In this document: positions 27,640 to 37,112 of the stretch, piece after piece | Position numbering within the stretch: the first letter of the stretch is position 1 | Layout of the letters: each line of letters starts with the position of its first letter | Assembly: GCA_963977185.1 (NCBI GenBank) | Contig: CAXBNV010000005.1 | Span: forward strand, 33,459 to 97,458 | DNA: 64,000 nucleotides | Source: CAXBNV01 sp963977185 | Lineage (GTDB): Bacteria > Pseudomonadota > Gammaproteobacteria > JAGOUU01 | Reading direction: 5' to 3' | Notes under the pieces: model-generated | The model's input: the letters and a program-made list of their open reading frames with translations, nothing else | Told to the model about the DNA's origin: nothing | Databases searched by the model: none | Translations under genes and position numbers: made by a program

Positions 27640-28119
27640 GTGAAAATAAATATTATTATTGTTAGTCAAAAGCCTGATACTTGGGTAAGTCAGGCTACAG
27701 ACGAGTATATAAAGAGATTTTCTAAAGATATTAAGTTTAATATAATAGAAATACCTTTAGCTCAAAGAAATAAAGAAAAAAATTTAAGTAGAATTCAAAT
27801 AGATAAATATAAATCTATAGAATCCTCTAATATCTCAAAACATCTAAAAAATTACTATAATATAGCCTTAGATGTTAGAGCAAAACCTATCAGTACAGAA
27901 GATTTAGCTAATAAATTAAATTTTTATCAAACTAACAATCCAAATATTAATATTATTATTGGTGGCCCACATGGCCTTGACAAAAATTTATTACAAAAAT
28001 GCCAAGAAACTTGGTCTTTATCTAAATTAACATTACCTCATAATTTAGTACGTGTTATAATAACTGAGCAGTTATATCGTGGATGGACAATATTAAAAAA
28101 CCACCCTTACCATAAATAG
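27640..28119 (+). CDS. rlmH: 23S rRNA pseudouridine-1915 N3-methyltransferase
   Basis: RlmH is the SPOUT-class enzyme that methylates pseudouridine 1915 in helix 69 of 23S rRNA, using S-adenosylmethionine on assembled 70S ribosomes. The 159-residue product has the knotted-fold signatures ALDVRAKPIST, INIIIGGPHGLD and the C-terminal LTLPHNLVRVIITEQLYRGWTILKNHPYHK. The start is a GTG at 27640 without a clear Shine-Dalgarno site. It lies 36 bases after rsfS. Confidence 0.97.
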   Translation: MKINIIIVSQKPDTWVSQATDEYIKRFSKDIKFNIIEIPLAQRNKEKNLSRIQIDKYKSIESSNISKHLKNYYNIALDVRAKPISTEDLANKLNFYQTNNPNINIIIGGPHGLDKNLLQKCQETWSLSKLTLPHNLVRVIITEQLYRGWTILKNHPYHK

Positions 28120-28142
28120 GGTTTTACTATATTTATTTATAA

Positions 28143-30035
28143 ATGCGCAAATCACTAGATGAGTATAAAAAATCTAAAGTAGTCTTTAGTAAAAGAGCAA
28201 CCGCTGCTTTTATTTTTGTAATTCTAACTTTTTTAATAATAATCTTAAGATTAATATTTCTTCAGATAATTCAACATGAACGCTATAAAAACTTATCTAA
28301 GAATAATAGAGTAAATATAATTCCACTAGTGCCTACTAGAGGTCAAATTTATGACAGAAGTGGTATGCTAGTTGCAACAAATCTTCCTGCATATCAAATA
28401 GATATAACTCCTGAAAAAACCAAAAATGTAAAAGATACTGTAGATAAATTAAAACAACTCATTGAAATTACACAAACAGAAGAAGAAACTTTTTATAAAA
28501 CTATAAAATATAATCAAAAATTTAAACCAATTCCTATCAGATTCAATCTTAATGAAGAAGAAGTCGCTAAATTTGCTGTTAATAGACACTTATTTCCTGA
28601 AATAGACATTAAAACTAATTTTATTCGATATTATCCTTTCAAAGAACCATTAGCTCATACTATAGGATATGTAGGTAGAATTAGTGATACTGATATAGAA
28701 TCTATTGATGTAAATAATTATAGAGCAACCCATTTTATAGGTAAAATTGGTGTAGAAAGATTCTATGAGTCTACATTACACGGAAAGATTGGCTTTCAAG
28801 AAGTAGAAATTAATGCCAAAGGCCGTATAGTTAGAACGTTATTTGAAGAGCCTCCTATACCAGGTAATGATATATACTTATCAATAGACACTGAGCTACA
28901 AAGCTATGCTTATGAATTATTAGAAAACAAACGCGGCTCTATCGTGGCTATTGAGCCAGAAACAGGAGAAATATTAGCTCTTGTAAGCAAACCTGCATAT
29001 AACCCTAATTTATTTACAACAGGAATCTCCAGAGCTAATTTTGATCTTTTAAATCATTCAAAAGATCAACCTTTATTAAATAGAGCTATTCGAGGCATAT
29101 ATCCTCCTGCATCTATTATAAAACCATTCATAGCTTTGCAAGCATTACATAAAAATATTGTCGATTCTGAATATAGTATCTATGATAAAGGGTATTTTCA
29201 ATTTAAAAATCATACTCATAAATATAGAGACTGGAAGCCATATGGTCACGGATGGATTAATATTGATTCAGCTATTTATGAGTCTTGTGATACCTTTTTT
29301 TATCAACTATCTAATAATCTAGGTATTGATAATATTCAAGAAATCTTAGAAAATTTTGCTTTTGGCTCAAAAACTAATATAGATCTTTATGAAGAATCTA
29401 CAGGGTTTGTGCCATCTCGAGAATGGAAAAAAAATGTTAAAAACCAATCTTGGTTTCCAGGTGAAACATTAATTACTTCAATTGGGCAAGGATATTTAAC
29501 TTCAACACCTCTACAACTTGCATATGCTACTGCTCTTTTGGCAAATAAAGGCTCAAATAGCCCTAAACCTCATCTAATAGTTAAACAAAAATCATACGAA
29601 GACAAAGAAAAAGTATATCAACAGACTAATAATCCTAATACTATAAAATTAAATGAAATAAAAAAAGAACATTGGGATAAAATTATTGAGTCAATGCAAA
29701 AAACAGTTAGTCACCCTAAAGGCACGGCTCATGCTATAAATAGTAAAAAAAAATATCCTATTGCAGCTAAAACAGGAACAGCCCAGTTATTTACAATTAA
29801 ACAAAATGAAAAATATGACCATAATAATACTAAAGAAAAACTAAGAGATCATAAATTATTTAATGCTTTTGCTCCCACCAATAATCCTAAAATAGCAATT
29901 GCAATAATCATAGAAAACGGCGCAAGAACATTACCTTCTTCTGCAATCATAGCTAATAAACTTATAACTTTTTACTTAGATAAACTAAATAGGAATATTA
30001 AAGAAAATGCATCCCACAAAATTGCAAAGAATTAA
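28143..30035 (+). CDS. mrdA: Penicillin-binding protein 2 (elongasome transpeptidase)
   Basis: PBP2 cross-links peptidoglycan during side-wall growth, in a complex with RodA. The 630-residue product has one N-terminal membrane segment (about 20-42) and a dimerisation domain beginning RGQIYDRSGMLVATNLPAYQ. The transpeptidase domain has the nucleophile motif PPASIIKPF (SxxK), the SCD triad in YESCDTFFYQL, and the KTG motif in AAKTGTAQLF. It follows rlmH by 23 bases. Its end overlaps rodA by 29 bases, which favours coupled synthesis of the partners. The organism therefore probably keeps a rod-type wall. Confidence 0.97.
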   Translation: MRKSLDEYKKSKVVFSKRATAAFIFVILTFLIIILRLIFLQIIQHERYKNLSKNNRVNIIPLVPTRGQIYDRSGMLVATNLPAYQIDITPEKTKNVKDTVDKLKQLIEITQTEEETFYKTIKYNQKFKPIPIRFNLNEEEVAKFAVNRHLFPEIDIKTNFIRYYPFKEPLAHTIGYVGRISDTDIESIDVNNYRATHFIGKIGVERFYESTLHGKIGFQEVEINAKGRIVRTLFEEPPIPGNDIYLSIDTELQSYAYELLENKRGSIVAIEPETGEILALVSKPAYNPNLFTTGISRANFDLLNHSKDQPLLNRAIRGIYPPASIIKPFIALQALHKNIVDSEYSIYDKGYFQFKNHTHKYRDWKPYGHGWINIDSAIYESCDTFFYQLSNNLGIDNIQEILENFAFGSKTNIDLYEESTGFVPSREWKKNVKNQSWFPGETLITSIGQGYLTSTPLQLAYATALLANKGSNSPKPHLIVKQKSYEDKEKVYQQTNNPNTIKLNEIKKEHWDKIIESMQKTVSHPKGTAHAINSKKKYPIAAKTGTAQLFTIKQNEKYDHNNTKEKLRDHKLFNAFAPTNNPKIAIAIIIENGARTLPSSAIIANKLITFYLDKLNRNIKENASHKIAKN

Positions 30036-31095
30036 TATAGATTTTCCTTTATTAATATTGATATTTTTATTAATCTCTTTGTCTCAGATAACATTATATA
30101 GTGCAAGCGCTGCAAATAACTCTTTTATTATAAAGCAATTTTTACGCTTAGGGTTATCATTAGGCCTTATGCTAGTAATAGCACAAATTAACCCCAGAAT
30201 ATTATATAATTGGGCTCCAACTTTTTATGCTATTTCTTTATTTTTATTAATAATCGTTTTACTGACAGGCCATATAGGAAAAGGAGCCCAACGATGGATT
30301 AATCTTGGAGTTATTAAATTTCAACCGGCTGAACTAATGAAGATTGCATGTCCTCTTGTCATTGCATGGTACTTAAGTTTTAAAGAAACAACCCCTTCAT
30401 TTAAAGAAATAGTTATTTCTTGCTTGTTAATATTTATTCCTTGTTTATTAATTATAAAACAACCTGATTTAGGAACTGCTATCTTAATTTCTTTAGGAGG
30501 CTGTTATACTTTATTTTTTGCTGGAATAAGTTACAAATATATAATTTTTTCTTTTCTTAGTATTATTATTGGGTTACCTATTTTCTGGCACTTTTTGCAT
30601 GATTATCAAAAACAACGTGTTTTAACTTTTTTAAACCCAGAAAATGATCCTCTTGGCTCAGGATATCATATTATTCAATCTAAAATAGCAATAGGATCTG
30701 GCGGTATTTTTGGAAAAGGTATATTTCAAGGCACGCAATCACAATTACAATTCTTACCTGAACGTACAACAGACTTTATTTTTGCTGTATTTTGTGAAGA
30801 ATTTGGAATGGTTGGCACTTTAGTTTTACTTACTATATATGTTTTAATAATAGGCAGAGGTATATTTATAAGTATAAATGCGCAAAATAAATTCACGAGA
30901 TTACTATCAGGAAGCTTAACTTTAATATTTTTTACCTATGTTGTTGTGAATATAAGCATGGTAACTGGAATATTACCAGTAGTAGGAGTACCTTTACCAT
31001 TAATCAGTTTTGGCGGAACATCTATGCTAACTCTAATGGTTAGCCTAGGAATTTTAATATCTATACACAAACATAAAAATTTTATGGTAAAATAG
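30007..31095 (+). CDS. mrdB: SEDS peptidoglycan polymerase RodA
   Basis: RodA is the SEDS-family glycosyltransferase that polymerises lipid II into glycan strands during elongation, activated by PBP2. The 362-residue product has about ten transmembrane segments and RodA motifs: KGAQRWINLGVIKFQPAELMKIA, KQPDLGTA, PLGSGYHIIQSKIAIGSGG, LPERTTDFIFAVFCEEFG and the C-terminal LPLISFGGTSML. The start overlaps the end of mrdA. The frame has no anomaly. Confidence 0.97.
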   Translation: MHPTKLQRINIDFPLLILIFLLISLSQITLYSASAANNSFIIKQFLRLGLSLGLMLVIAQINPRILYNWAPTFYAISLFLLIIVLLTGHIGKGAQRWINLGVIKFQPAELMKIACPLVIAWYLSFKETTPSFKEIVISCLLIFIPCLLIIKQPDLGTAILISLGGCYTLFFAGISYKYIIFSFLSIIIGLPIFWHFLHDYQKQRVLTFLNPENDPLGSGYHIIQSKIAIGSGGIFGKGIFQGTQSQLQFLPERTTDFIFAVFCEEFGMVGTLVLLTIYVLIIGRGIFISINAQNKFTRLLSGSLTLIFFTYVVVNISMVTGILPVVGVPLPLISFGGTSMLTLMVSLGILISIHKHKNFMVK

Positions 31096-31138
31096 GTTTT
31101 GCACTAATAGCTAAAAATTTATAGCAGGTACTTATACT

Positions 31139-32233
31139 ATGACAAAATCTATTTTTCAAAACATAAAATTTTCTTTAATAATAGCTTTATTATCTATAAT
31201 AATAAGCTTTGTTTTATTTCAATATAGTTATGCAAATACTCCTATTGATGTTAACAGCCCTAAAGTTCAGGACTTTATTAATCAAGTATCTAAAAAACAT
31301 AAAATTTTAGATAAGGAATATTTGACTAAAGTTTTAAAAACGGCAAATCATAATCAAGAGGTTATAGACAAAATCAAGAAACCTTATGAAGGTCTTGCTT
31401 GGAGCCAATATAAAAACTTCTTTATTACCAATGATAGAGTTACTCAAGGATTAGAATTTTGGAATAAACATGATGCAACCTTAAAAAGAGCTCAAGAAAA
31501 ATATGGAATTCCTCCTGAAATAATTTTAGCTATTATTGGTGTTGAAACAAACTATGGCAAAAATAGAGGTAAGTTCCCTGTTATTGATTCTCTTGCAACA
31601 TTGTCTTTTGATTATGAACCAAGATCAAAATTCTTTAAATCAGAACTTGAGCATTTTATTTTATTAGCCAAAGAAGAAAATTGGGAGCCAAATAAAATAT
31701 ACGGATCATATGCAGGAGCAATGGGATACCCTCAGTTTATTTCTAGTAGCTTTAGACACTATGCTGTAGACTTTACAAACGATGGTCATAGAGATCTTTT
31801 AAATAATCCTCAAGACGCTATTGGTAGTGTAGCTAATTATTTTTATAAGCATGGCTGGGAAAAAAATAAACCTGTAACACTGGCTACTAATATAACAAAT
31901 ACTAAATTTAAAGCATTAAAAAACATAAAAGATTTAAAGCCTAAATTTCAAATAAAAACACTTGAAAAGCATGGTGTGAAAGTTTCTAATGCAAATGAAG
32001 AAATAATAAATAAACTTGATAACAACAAAAATACTATCGTATCACTTATAGAATTAACTGATAAAAAAGATAAAAAAGATTCAAGTAATCCAAATTCAGA
32101 GTATTGGATAGGCTTTAAAAACTTCTATGTGATAACTAGATATAACTTAAGCCATAATTATGCTATGGCCGTTTATCAATTAAGTCAAAAAATTAAACAA
32201 AAGCATGATGAAGCTCTTGTTGTTTTAAAATAA
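31139..32233 (+). CDS. mltB: Lytic murein transglycosylase B
   Basis: MltB cleaves glycan strands to 1,6-anhydro-muropeptides, which AmpG can recover. The 364-residue product has an N-terminal hydrophobic signal segment (about 10-32) with a probable SPase I site near YSYA. There is no lipobox, so it would be a soluble periplasmic form. The catalytic Glu lies in IIGVETNYGKNRG (Glu136), followed by SLATLSFDYEPRSKFF, GSYAGAMGYPQFISSSFRHYAVDF and the NDGHRDLLNNPQDAIGSVANYF segment typical of MltB. It follows mrdB by 43 bases and is followed by a terminator hairpin. Confidence 0.95.
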   Translation: MTKSIFQNIKFSLIIALLSIIISFVLFQYSYANTPIDVNSPKVQDFINQVSKKHKILDKEYLTKVLKTANHNQEVIDKIKKPYEGLAWSQYKNFFITNDRVTQGLEFWNKHDATLKRAQEKYGIPPEIILAIIGVETNYGKNRGKFPVIDSLATLSFDYEPRSKFFKSELEHFILLAKEENWEPNKIYGSYAGAMGYPQFISSSFRHYAVDFTNDGHRDLLNNPQDAIGSVANYFYKHGWEKNKPVTLATNITNTKFKALKNIKDLKPKFQIKTLEKHGVKVSNANEEIINKLDNNKNTIVSLIELTDKKDKKDSSNPNSEYWIGFKNFYVITRYNLSHNYAMAVYQLSQKIKQKHDEALVVLK

Positions 32234-32246
32234 AAAAATATTAGCG

Positions 32247-32274
32247 CTCCCTATAAAGTATCATTTATAGGGAG
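32247..32274. terminator. Bidirectional terminator hairpin between mltB and pfp
   Basis: A perfect 11-bp stem (32247-32257 with 32264-32274) and 6-base loop lies between two convergent genes. On the minus strand a run of seven T follows within a few bases. On the plus strand the tail is AT-rich but not a clean T-run, so the minus direction (pfp) is favoured. Confidence 0.7.
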
Positions 32275-32289
32275 TTAATAAAAAAGTTT

Positions 32290-33540
32290 CTAATCTGCGA
32301 TTAAATGATTTTTTAAAGCAACATAGTCTGGTAAACCAAACTGATTATATTTAGGATAATCTTCACCTTGAATTAAAGGTAATAAATAATCTACACATTT
32401 TTGACTAATATGAAAACCATCTTCACTTAAAAAATCTTTTGGCATATTTTTTTCAATATTAGCAACACTAGCAAGACTAGCATGACCAATTTGCCATTTG
32501 TATGGATTTGAGCTGATTCTTTCTATAGTAAGCATAATATCTGATTTATTATCTAAGGCTTGAAGAACTGCCTGCTTTCCTAATGCATAAGCTTGCTCAA
32601 CATCTGTTTTAGATGCTATATGCCTTGCTGCTCTTTGTAAATAATCACAAACTGCCCAATGATTTTTATAACCTAAGTTTTGAGTTACCATATCTGCTAT
32701 ATAAGGAGCTATTCCTCCTAATTGAGCATGCCCAAATGAATCTGTAGCTGTTTGCTTTTGAATTAAACTACCGGATTTGTCTTTTAAACCTTCTGATACA
32801 ACAACAACACAATATCCAAATTTTTCAGTGCATTCTTTAGTTTTTGCTAAAAATTTATCTTTATCAAACGCAACTTCTGGAAATAAAATTATATGTGGAG
32901 CATTATCACTAAGCCCATTTTCTGTAACAGATGCAAGACCAGATGCAGCAGCAATCCACCCTGTATGACGCCCCATTACTTCCATAACAAAAAATTTCGT
33001 TGAAGTCTTTGCCATTGATGCAATGTCTAAACTTGCTTCTTTAATTGAAACCGCAACATATTTTGCAACAGAGCCAAAACCTGGACAATTATCAGTGATA
33101 GGTAAATCATTATCAATAGTTTTAGGCAGTCCTATACAGCATAAAGGATAATCTAATTTTTTAGCAATCATTGATATCTTATGCGTTGTATCTTGTGAGT
33201 CTCCCCCACCATTATATAAAAAATACCCTATATCATGCTTTTTAAAAGTTTCGAATAATTTATAAAAAGGCTCCATGTCTTTATCTGGATCGGGCAATTT
33301 ATGTCGACATGATCCAAAAGCTCCTGCTGGAGTATATCTTAATTTTGCAATATCTAAATCTGTTTCAAGTGAAGTATCAATAAGTTCATTATTTAATGCG
33401 CCAACAATACCATTTTTTCCTGCGTAAACCTTGCCTATTTTGTCATTATTTTGTCTTGCTGTTTCAATTACCCCACATGCAGTTGCATTGATAACAGGAG
33501 TAACCCCTCCTGATTGAGCGTAAAAAATATTATTCTTCAT
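32290..33540 (-). CDS. pfp: Pyrophosphate-dependent 6-phosphofructokinase
   Basis: This enzyme reversibly phosphorylates fructose 6-phosphate with pyrophosphate instead of ATP. The 416-residue product has the PFK fold with NGGGDSQDT at about 110-118 and LPKTIDND at 138-145. The Asp in the first motif (Asp114) and the Lys in PKTIDND (Lys140) are the classical marks of PPi-type rather than ATP-type enzymes. MGRHTGWIAAASGLA follows. A PPi enzyme saves ATP and works in gluconeogenesis too, which suits a bacterium with limited sugar supply. The gene is alone on the minus strand, convergent with mltB. Confidence 0.94.
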   Translation of the reverse strand: MKNNIFYAQSGGVTPVINATACGVIETARQNNDKIGKVYAGKNGIVGALNNELIDTSLETDLDIAKLRYTPAGAFGSCRHKLPDPDKDMEPFYKLFETFKKHDIGYFLYNGGGDSQDTTHKISMIAKKLDYPLCCIGLPKTIDNDLPITDNCPGFGSVAKYVAVSIKEASLDIASMAKTSTKFFVMEVMGRHTGWIAAASGLASVTENGLSDNAPHIILFPEVAFDKDKFLAKTKECTEKFGYCVVVVSEGLKDKSGSLIQKQTATDSFGHAQLGGIAPYIADMVTQNLGYKNHWAVCDYLQRAARHIASKTDVEQAYALGKQAVLQALDNKSDIMLTIERISSNPYKWQIGHASLASVANIEKNMPKDFLSEDGFHISQKCVDYLLPLIQGEDYPKYNQFGLPDYVALKNHLIAD

Positions 33541-33650
33541 AAATAAATCCTTAATATCTTAAAATTATAATATAAATTATCTAGTAAAAATAAGTATTTA
33601 TATAATATACTTATTACTATCAACATAATAGTTTTTTATAAGGATATAAT

Positions 33651-34472
33651 TTGCTTGCAATATTAAAAATAATAGCTATATCAACTATATACATTATATT
33701 TACCGGCTGCTCAATATTTAAAAACGCAAGCCCTGTTCCAAAAAATCAAGATAGTGCTCCAATAAATAAAATAGACGTTAGCTCTATTAATCATATTACT
33801 CCAAAATATGAACCTAAAAGCCGTATTGGGAATCCTAAAAACTATAAAGTTTTTGGACAAAAATATAATGTTATGTCATCTAGTGAAAATTTTACTCAAA
33901 CAGGTATAGCATCATGGTATGGAGTAAAATTTCATGGTAGAAACACATCAAACGGAGATGCCTATGATATGTATCAACTTACTGCTGCGCATAAGTCATT
34001 ACCACTACCTACATACGTTGAAGTAACTAATTTAGAAAACAATAAATCTCTTATTGTTAGAGTAAATGATAGAGGCCCGTTTCATGATAATAGAATTATA
34101 GACTTATCATATGCAGCAGCAGCAAAACTTGGAGTTTTAGCAAAAGGTACAGCAAAAGTATTTATAAAAGCAATTAACCTTAATAAAAACTTACAAGATC
34201 CTATTATTGATAAACCAATTTATACAGCAAAAAATAATTTGACACAAACCATTCAGGCAGGAGCCTTTGGTTCAATAGAAAATGCATTAAGATATAAAAA
34301 TTATATAACTGATATTTTTAATAATCAAAAAATTAATCATCAAACAATAACAATGAAAAATATAAATAATTTATATAAAGTTCATATTGAAAATATAGCT
34401 GAAAATAGCCTTGATAAAATTACTAGTACTTTAGCTTTAAATAACATTACCTATTCTGTTTTAACAAAATAA
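33651..34472 (+). CDS. rlpA: Septal/rare lipoprotein A with SPOR domain
   Basis: RlpA is an outer-membrane lipoprotein of the cell wall, in some species a lytic transglycosylase acting on denuded glycans. The 273-residue product starts at a TTG (33651) preceded by AAGGAT. It has a lipobox IFTGC with Cys20, the double-psi beta-barrel domain (TGIASWYGVKFHGRNTSNG, LPLPTYVEVTNLENNKSLIVRVNDRGPF, RIIDLSYAAAAKLGV), and a C-terminal SPOR region (TQTIQAGAFGSIENALRYK) that would bind denuded peptidoglycan. In E. coli rlpA follows mrdB directly. Here mltB and the reversed pfp lie between. The 3' end overlaps prpD on the other strand by 22 bases. Confidence 0.93.
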   Translation: MLAILKIIAISTIYIIFTGCSIFKNASPVPKNQDSAPINKIDVSSINHITPKYEPKSRIGNPKNYKVFGQKYNVMSSSENFTQTGIASWYGVKFHGRNTSNGDAYDMYQLTAAHKSLPLPTYVEVTNLENNKSLIVRVNDRGPFHDNRIIDLSYAAAAKLGVLAKGTAKVFIKAINLNKNLQDPIIDKPIYTAKNNLTQTIQAGAFGSIENALRYKNYITDIFNNQKINHQTITMKNINNLYKVHIENIAENSLDKITSTLALNNITYSVLTK

Positions 34473-35935
34473 TCTATAAAATGATTTACCGGCATATTAT
34501 ATACATTATCAAAGTTATTTTGTAAATCTAGTTCCTTAATTTTTGTTATATTATTATCATCAAAAACTAACCCTAGACTATTATTAAGTTTATCTATTAA
34601 TTTTTTAACTCCTTCCTCTCTTCTGTTTCTATGTCCTAATGGGTACTTAACTTCTTCTTTTTCTATAAAACTTCCGTCTTTAAAATAAATTTTAATAGCA
34701 TTAGATATAGCTCTTTTATTTAAATCATAATAATCTTTAGTATAATTTTTATCTTCAGACACTTCCATTAGACTTCTTAAATCATCTATTTTTTTATTAT
34801 TTGCAATACTATCTTCATAATGACTAGCAGTTAATTTACCATAGATTAAACCAATAGCTACAATATACTGTAAACAATGATCTCTATCTGCAAAGTTATA
34901 TAAAGGACCTGTCTTGCTTATAATATCTATAGCTGGTTTTTGAGTATAAATTTCTATTTTACTTATATCATTTATATTATTATTTAAGTTCTCCATCTTA
35001 TGATATAAAGTAATTGCAGCCTCTGCGGCTGTTTGAGCATGGAACTCAGCAGGGTATGATATTTTAAATAAAATATTTTCCATCACATAACTTGAAAATT
35101 TTTTATTTAAAATTAGTTCTTGAGATTTAAAAATAACATCTGAAAAGCCCCATTTTGGAGCACTAAACGAACTTAAATATCCCTGCTCTCCTTTTAGCGT
35201 AAGCCAAGATAATTCAATTGCTCGTTTTGCTGCATCTCCTGCAGCCCAAGATTTACGTGAACCAGTATTAGGAGCATGTCTATATAGTCGTAAACTATTA
35301 CCATCAGCCCATACTTGAGAAATAACATTAACTACTTGCTCAAAATTTCCACCTAACATTTTAGTGACAATAGCAGAAGTTGCAAGTTTCACTAAAATAA
35401 CATGGTCAATACCAACAGAATTAAAACTATTTTCTAAAGCAATAATTCCTTGAATTTCATAAGCCTTAACTAATAAATTTAAAATATCTTTTATTGTTAT
35501 TAACTGATTAGTTAAATTATTTCGATTTATATAATCAGCTATTACCAAAATACCTGCTAAATTGTCAGATGGATGACCCCACTCTTTAGCAAGCCATGTG
35601 TCATTATAATCTAACCAACGAATTAATACTCCAGTATCAAATGTTGCTTTAAAAGGATCTAAAATAAAATTAGTACCAATAACTCTTGCGCCTTGATTTA
35701 CTGTTATACCTGAAAAATAAGGCCCTAATAGTTTTGTACATTTTTTATGCTCTAAAGCTTCAAAAGCACATGCAAAACTATCCAATAAAACATAACCCGC
35801 AGTTTTAATAGCCAAATCACTTTTAACTTGATAATTAAAAATATAATCAGCAATAATTACAAATATTTTATCTATATTAGGTTGGTTCGTAGATAGTAAA
35901 TTAGATAAAGCACTATCTGTCTCAATTTTATTCAT
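34451..35935 (-). CDS. prpD: 2-methylcitrate dehydratase
   Basis: PrpD dehydrates 2-methylcitrate to 2-methyl-cis-aconitate in the methylcitrate cycle. The 494-residue product matches the MmgE/PrpD family: the N-terminal helical YVLLDSFACAFEAL, RWLDYNDTWLAKEWGHPSDNLAGILVIAD, GIDHVILVKLATSA, RKSWAAGDAAKRAIELSWL and ISYPAEFHAQTAAEAA. It lies 11 bases after prpC in the order prpB-prpC-prpD. The pathway uses PrpD rather than the AcnD-PrpF pair, as neither is seen here. Confidence 0.95.
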   Translation of the reverse strand: MNKIETDSALSNLLSTNQPNIDKIFVIIADYIFNYQVKSDLAIKTAGYVLLDSFACAFEALEHKKCTKLLGPYFSGITVNQGARVIGTNFILDPFKATFDTGVLIRWLDYNDTWLAKEWGHPSDNLAGILVIADYINRNNLTNQLITIKDILNLLVKAYEIQGIIALENSFNSVGIDHVILVKLATSAIVTKMLGGNFEQVVNVISQVWADGNSLRLYRHAPNTGSRKSWAAGDAAKRAIELSWLTLKGEQGYLSSFSAPKWGFSDVIFKSQELILNKKFSSYVMENILFKISYPAEFHAQTAAEAAITLYHKMENLNNNINDISKIEIYTQKPAIDIISKTGPLYNFADRDHCLQYIVAIGLIYGKLTASHYEDSIANNKKIDDLRSLMEVSEDKNYTKDYYDLNKRAISNAIKIYFKDGSFIEKEEVKYPLGHRNRREEGVKKLIDKLNNSLGLVFDDNNITKIKELDLQNNFDNVYNMPVNHFIDYFVKTE

Positions 35936-35946
35936 AATATTTTGAA

Positions 35947-37074
35947 CTACCTAGAAGATAATGGAATAAAATTAACTTTTTCTAGACCTACGTAATTTGC
36001 TTTAGGTCTAATTAATTTGTTATTTTCTCTTTGTTCTTTAATATGAGCAGACCAACCTGTAATTCGTGATATAACAAAAATAGGTGTAAATAATATACTT
36101 GGAATGTCACAAAAATTATAAACTAATGCACTATAAAAATCTAAATTTGGAAACAAATGTTTATCATCCCACATTACTTGTTCTATTTTTTCAGCAATAG
36201 GAAATAATCTAATATCATTATTAATTTCAGATAATTTTTTTGCCCATTTTTTTATAATATCACTACGCGGATCAGATACCTTATAGACCCTGTGACCAAA
36301 TCCCATTATTTTTTCTTTATTTTCAAGAAGATGCTTAATACCATCTGCAGCATCTTGAGTGTTTTGATATTTATCTATTAAATTCATTGCAAACTCATTA
36401 GCCCCGCCATGCAAAGGGCCTCTTAGTGTTCCAATTGCAGCTGTTATAGCTGAATAATAATCAGACATAGTTGAGGTACAAATTCTAGCGGCAAATGTTG
36501 AGGCGTTAAATTCATGCTCGGCATATAAAATTAAAGATACGTCTAAAGCTTTTTTACAATCATCAGATAACTCTTTGCCTGTTAATAATTTGAGAAAATG
36601 TGATGCAATATTAGGCTCATTAGAATTAGTTTCTATTTTTTTATTATTAAAGTGAAAATTATACCAGTATAATAATGCCCCTGGTAACATTGCTAATAGC
36701 CTTATTGCTATTTTATCTAACTTATTATCATCTGATTCTGGCTCAATAGTTCCTAAAAAAGAAGTTACTGTTCGCATAACATCCATAGGGTGAGCTTCTT
36801 TTGGAATAGATTCTAATATATTACAAACTGATGCAGGCAAGGATCTGTTCTCATGAAGTTCAGCTTGAAAATTATCTAAATCATGCCGATTAGGAAGCTT
36901 TTTATTTAATAATAAAAAGGCAACTTCTTCAAAAATCGCCCCTTCAGCCAGATCATAAATAGAATACCCAAAATAATTTAAGCCAATACCTTTTAATCCA
37001 ACCGAGGATATTTTAGTTTCACCCACTACAACATCAGCTAAACCTTGTGATACTTCTTGAGGATTATTATCCAT
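35947..37074 (-). CDS. prpC: 2-methylcitrate synthase
   Basis: PrpC condenses propionyl-CoA with oxaloacetate to give 2-methylcitrate. The 375-residue product is a citrate-synthase fold protein of the short form: GLKGIGLNYFGYSIYDLAEGA at the N-terminus, YAEHEFNASTFAARICTSTMSDYYSAITAAIGTLRGPLHGGANEFA with the catalytic His, and MGFGHRVYKVSDPRSDI. Operon context with prpB and prpD indicates methylcitrate rather than citrate synthase. It starts 38 bases after prpB. Confidence 0.94.
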   Translation of the reverse strand: MDNNPQEVSQGLADVVVGETKISSVGLKGIGLNYFGYSIYDLAEGAIFEEVAFLLLNKKLPNRHDLDNFQAELHENRSLPASVCNILESIPKEAHPMDVMRTVTSFLGTIEPESDDNKLDKIAIRLLAMLPGALLYWYNFHFNNKKIETNSNEPNIASHFLKLLTGKELSDDCKKALDVSLILYAEHEFNASTFAARICTSTMSDYYSAITAAIGTLRGPLHGGANEFAMNLIDKYQNTQDAADGIKHLLENKEKIMGFGHRVYKVSDPRSDIIKKWAKKLSEINNDIRLFPIAEKIEQVMWDDKHLFPNLDFYSALVYNFCDIPSILFTPIFVISRITGWSAHIKEQRENNKLIRPKANYVGLEKVNFIPLSSR

Positions 37075-37112
37075 AATATTTCCTTATTTTTATCAAAATT
37101 TATATTTTTAAA

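Noticed and set aside
34451..34472. Overlap of rlpA and prpD ends, considered as a frameshift
   Set aside because: Both proteins are full length with normal C-termini, so this is a simple convergent overlap.
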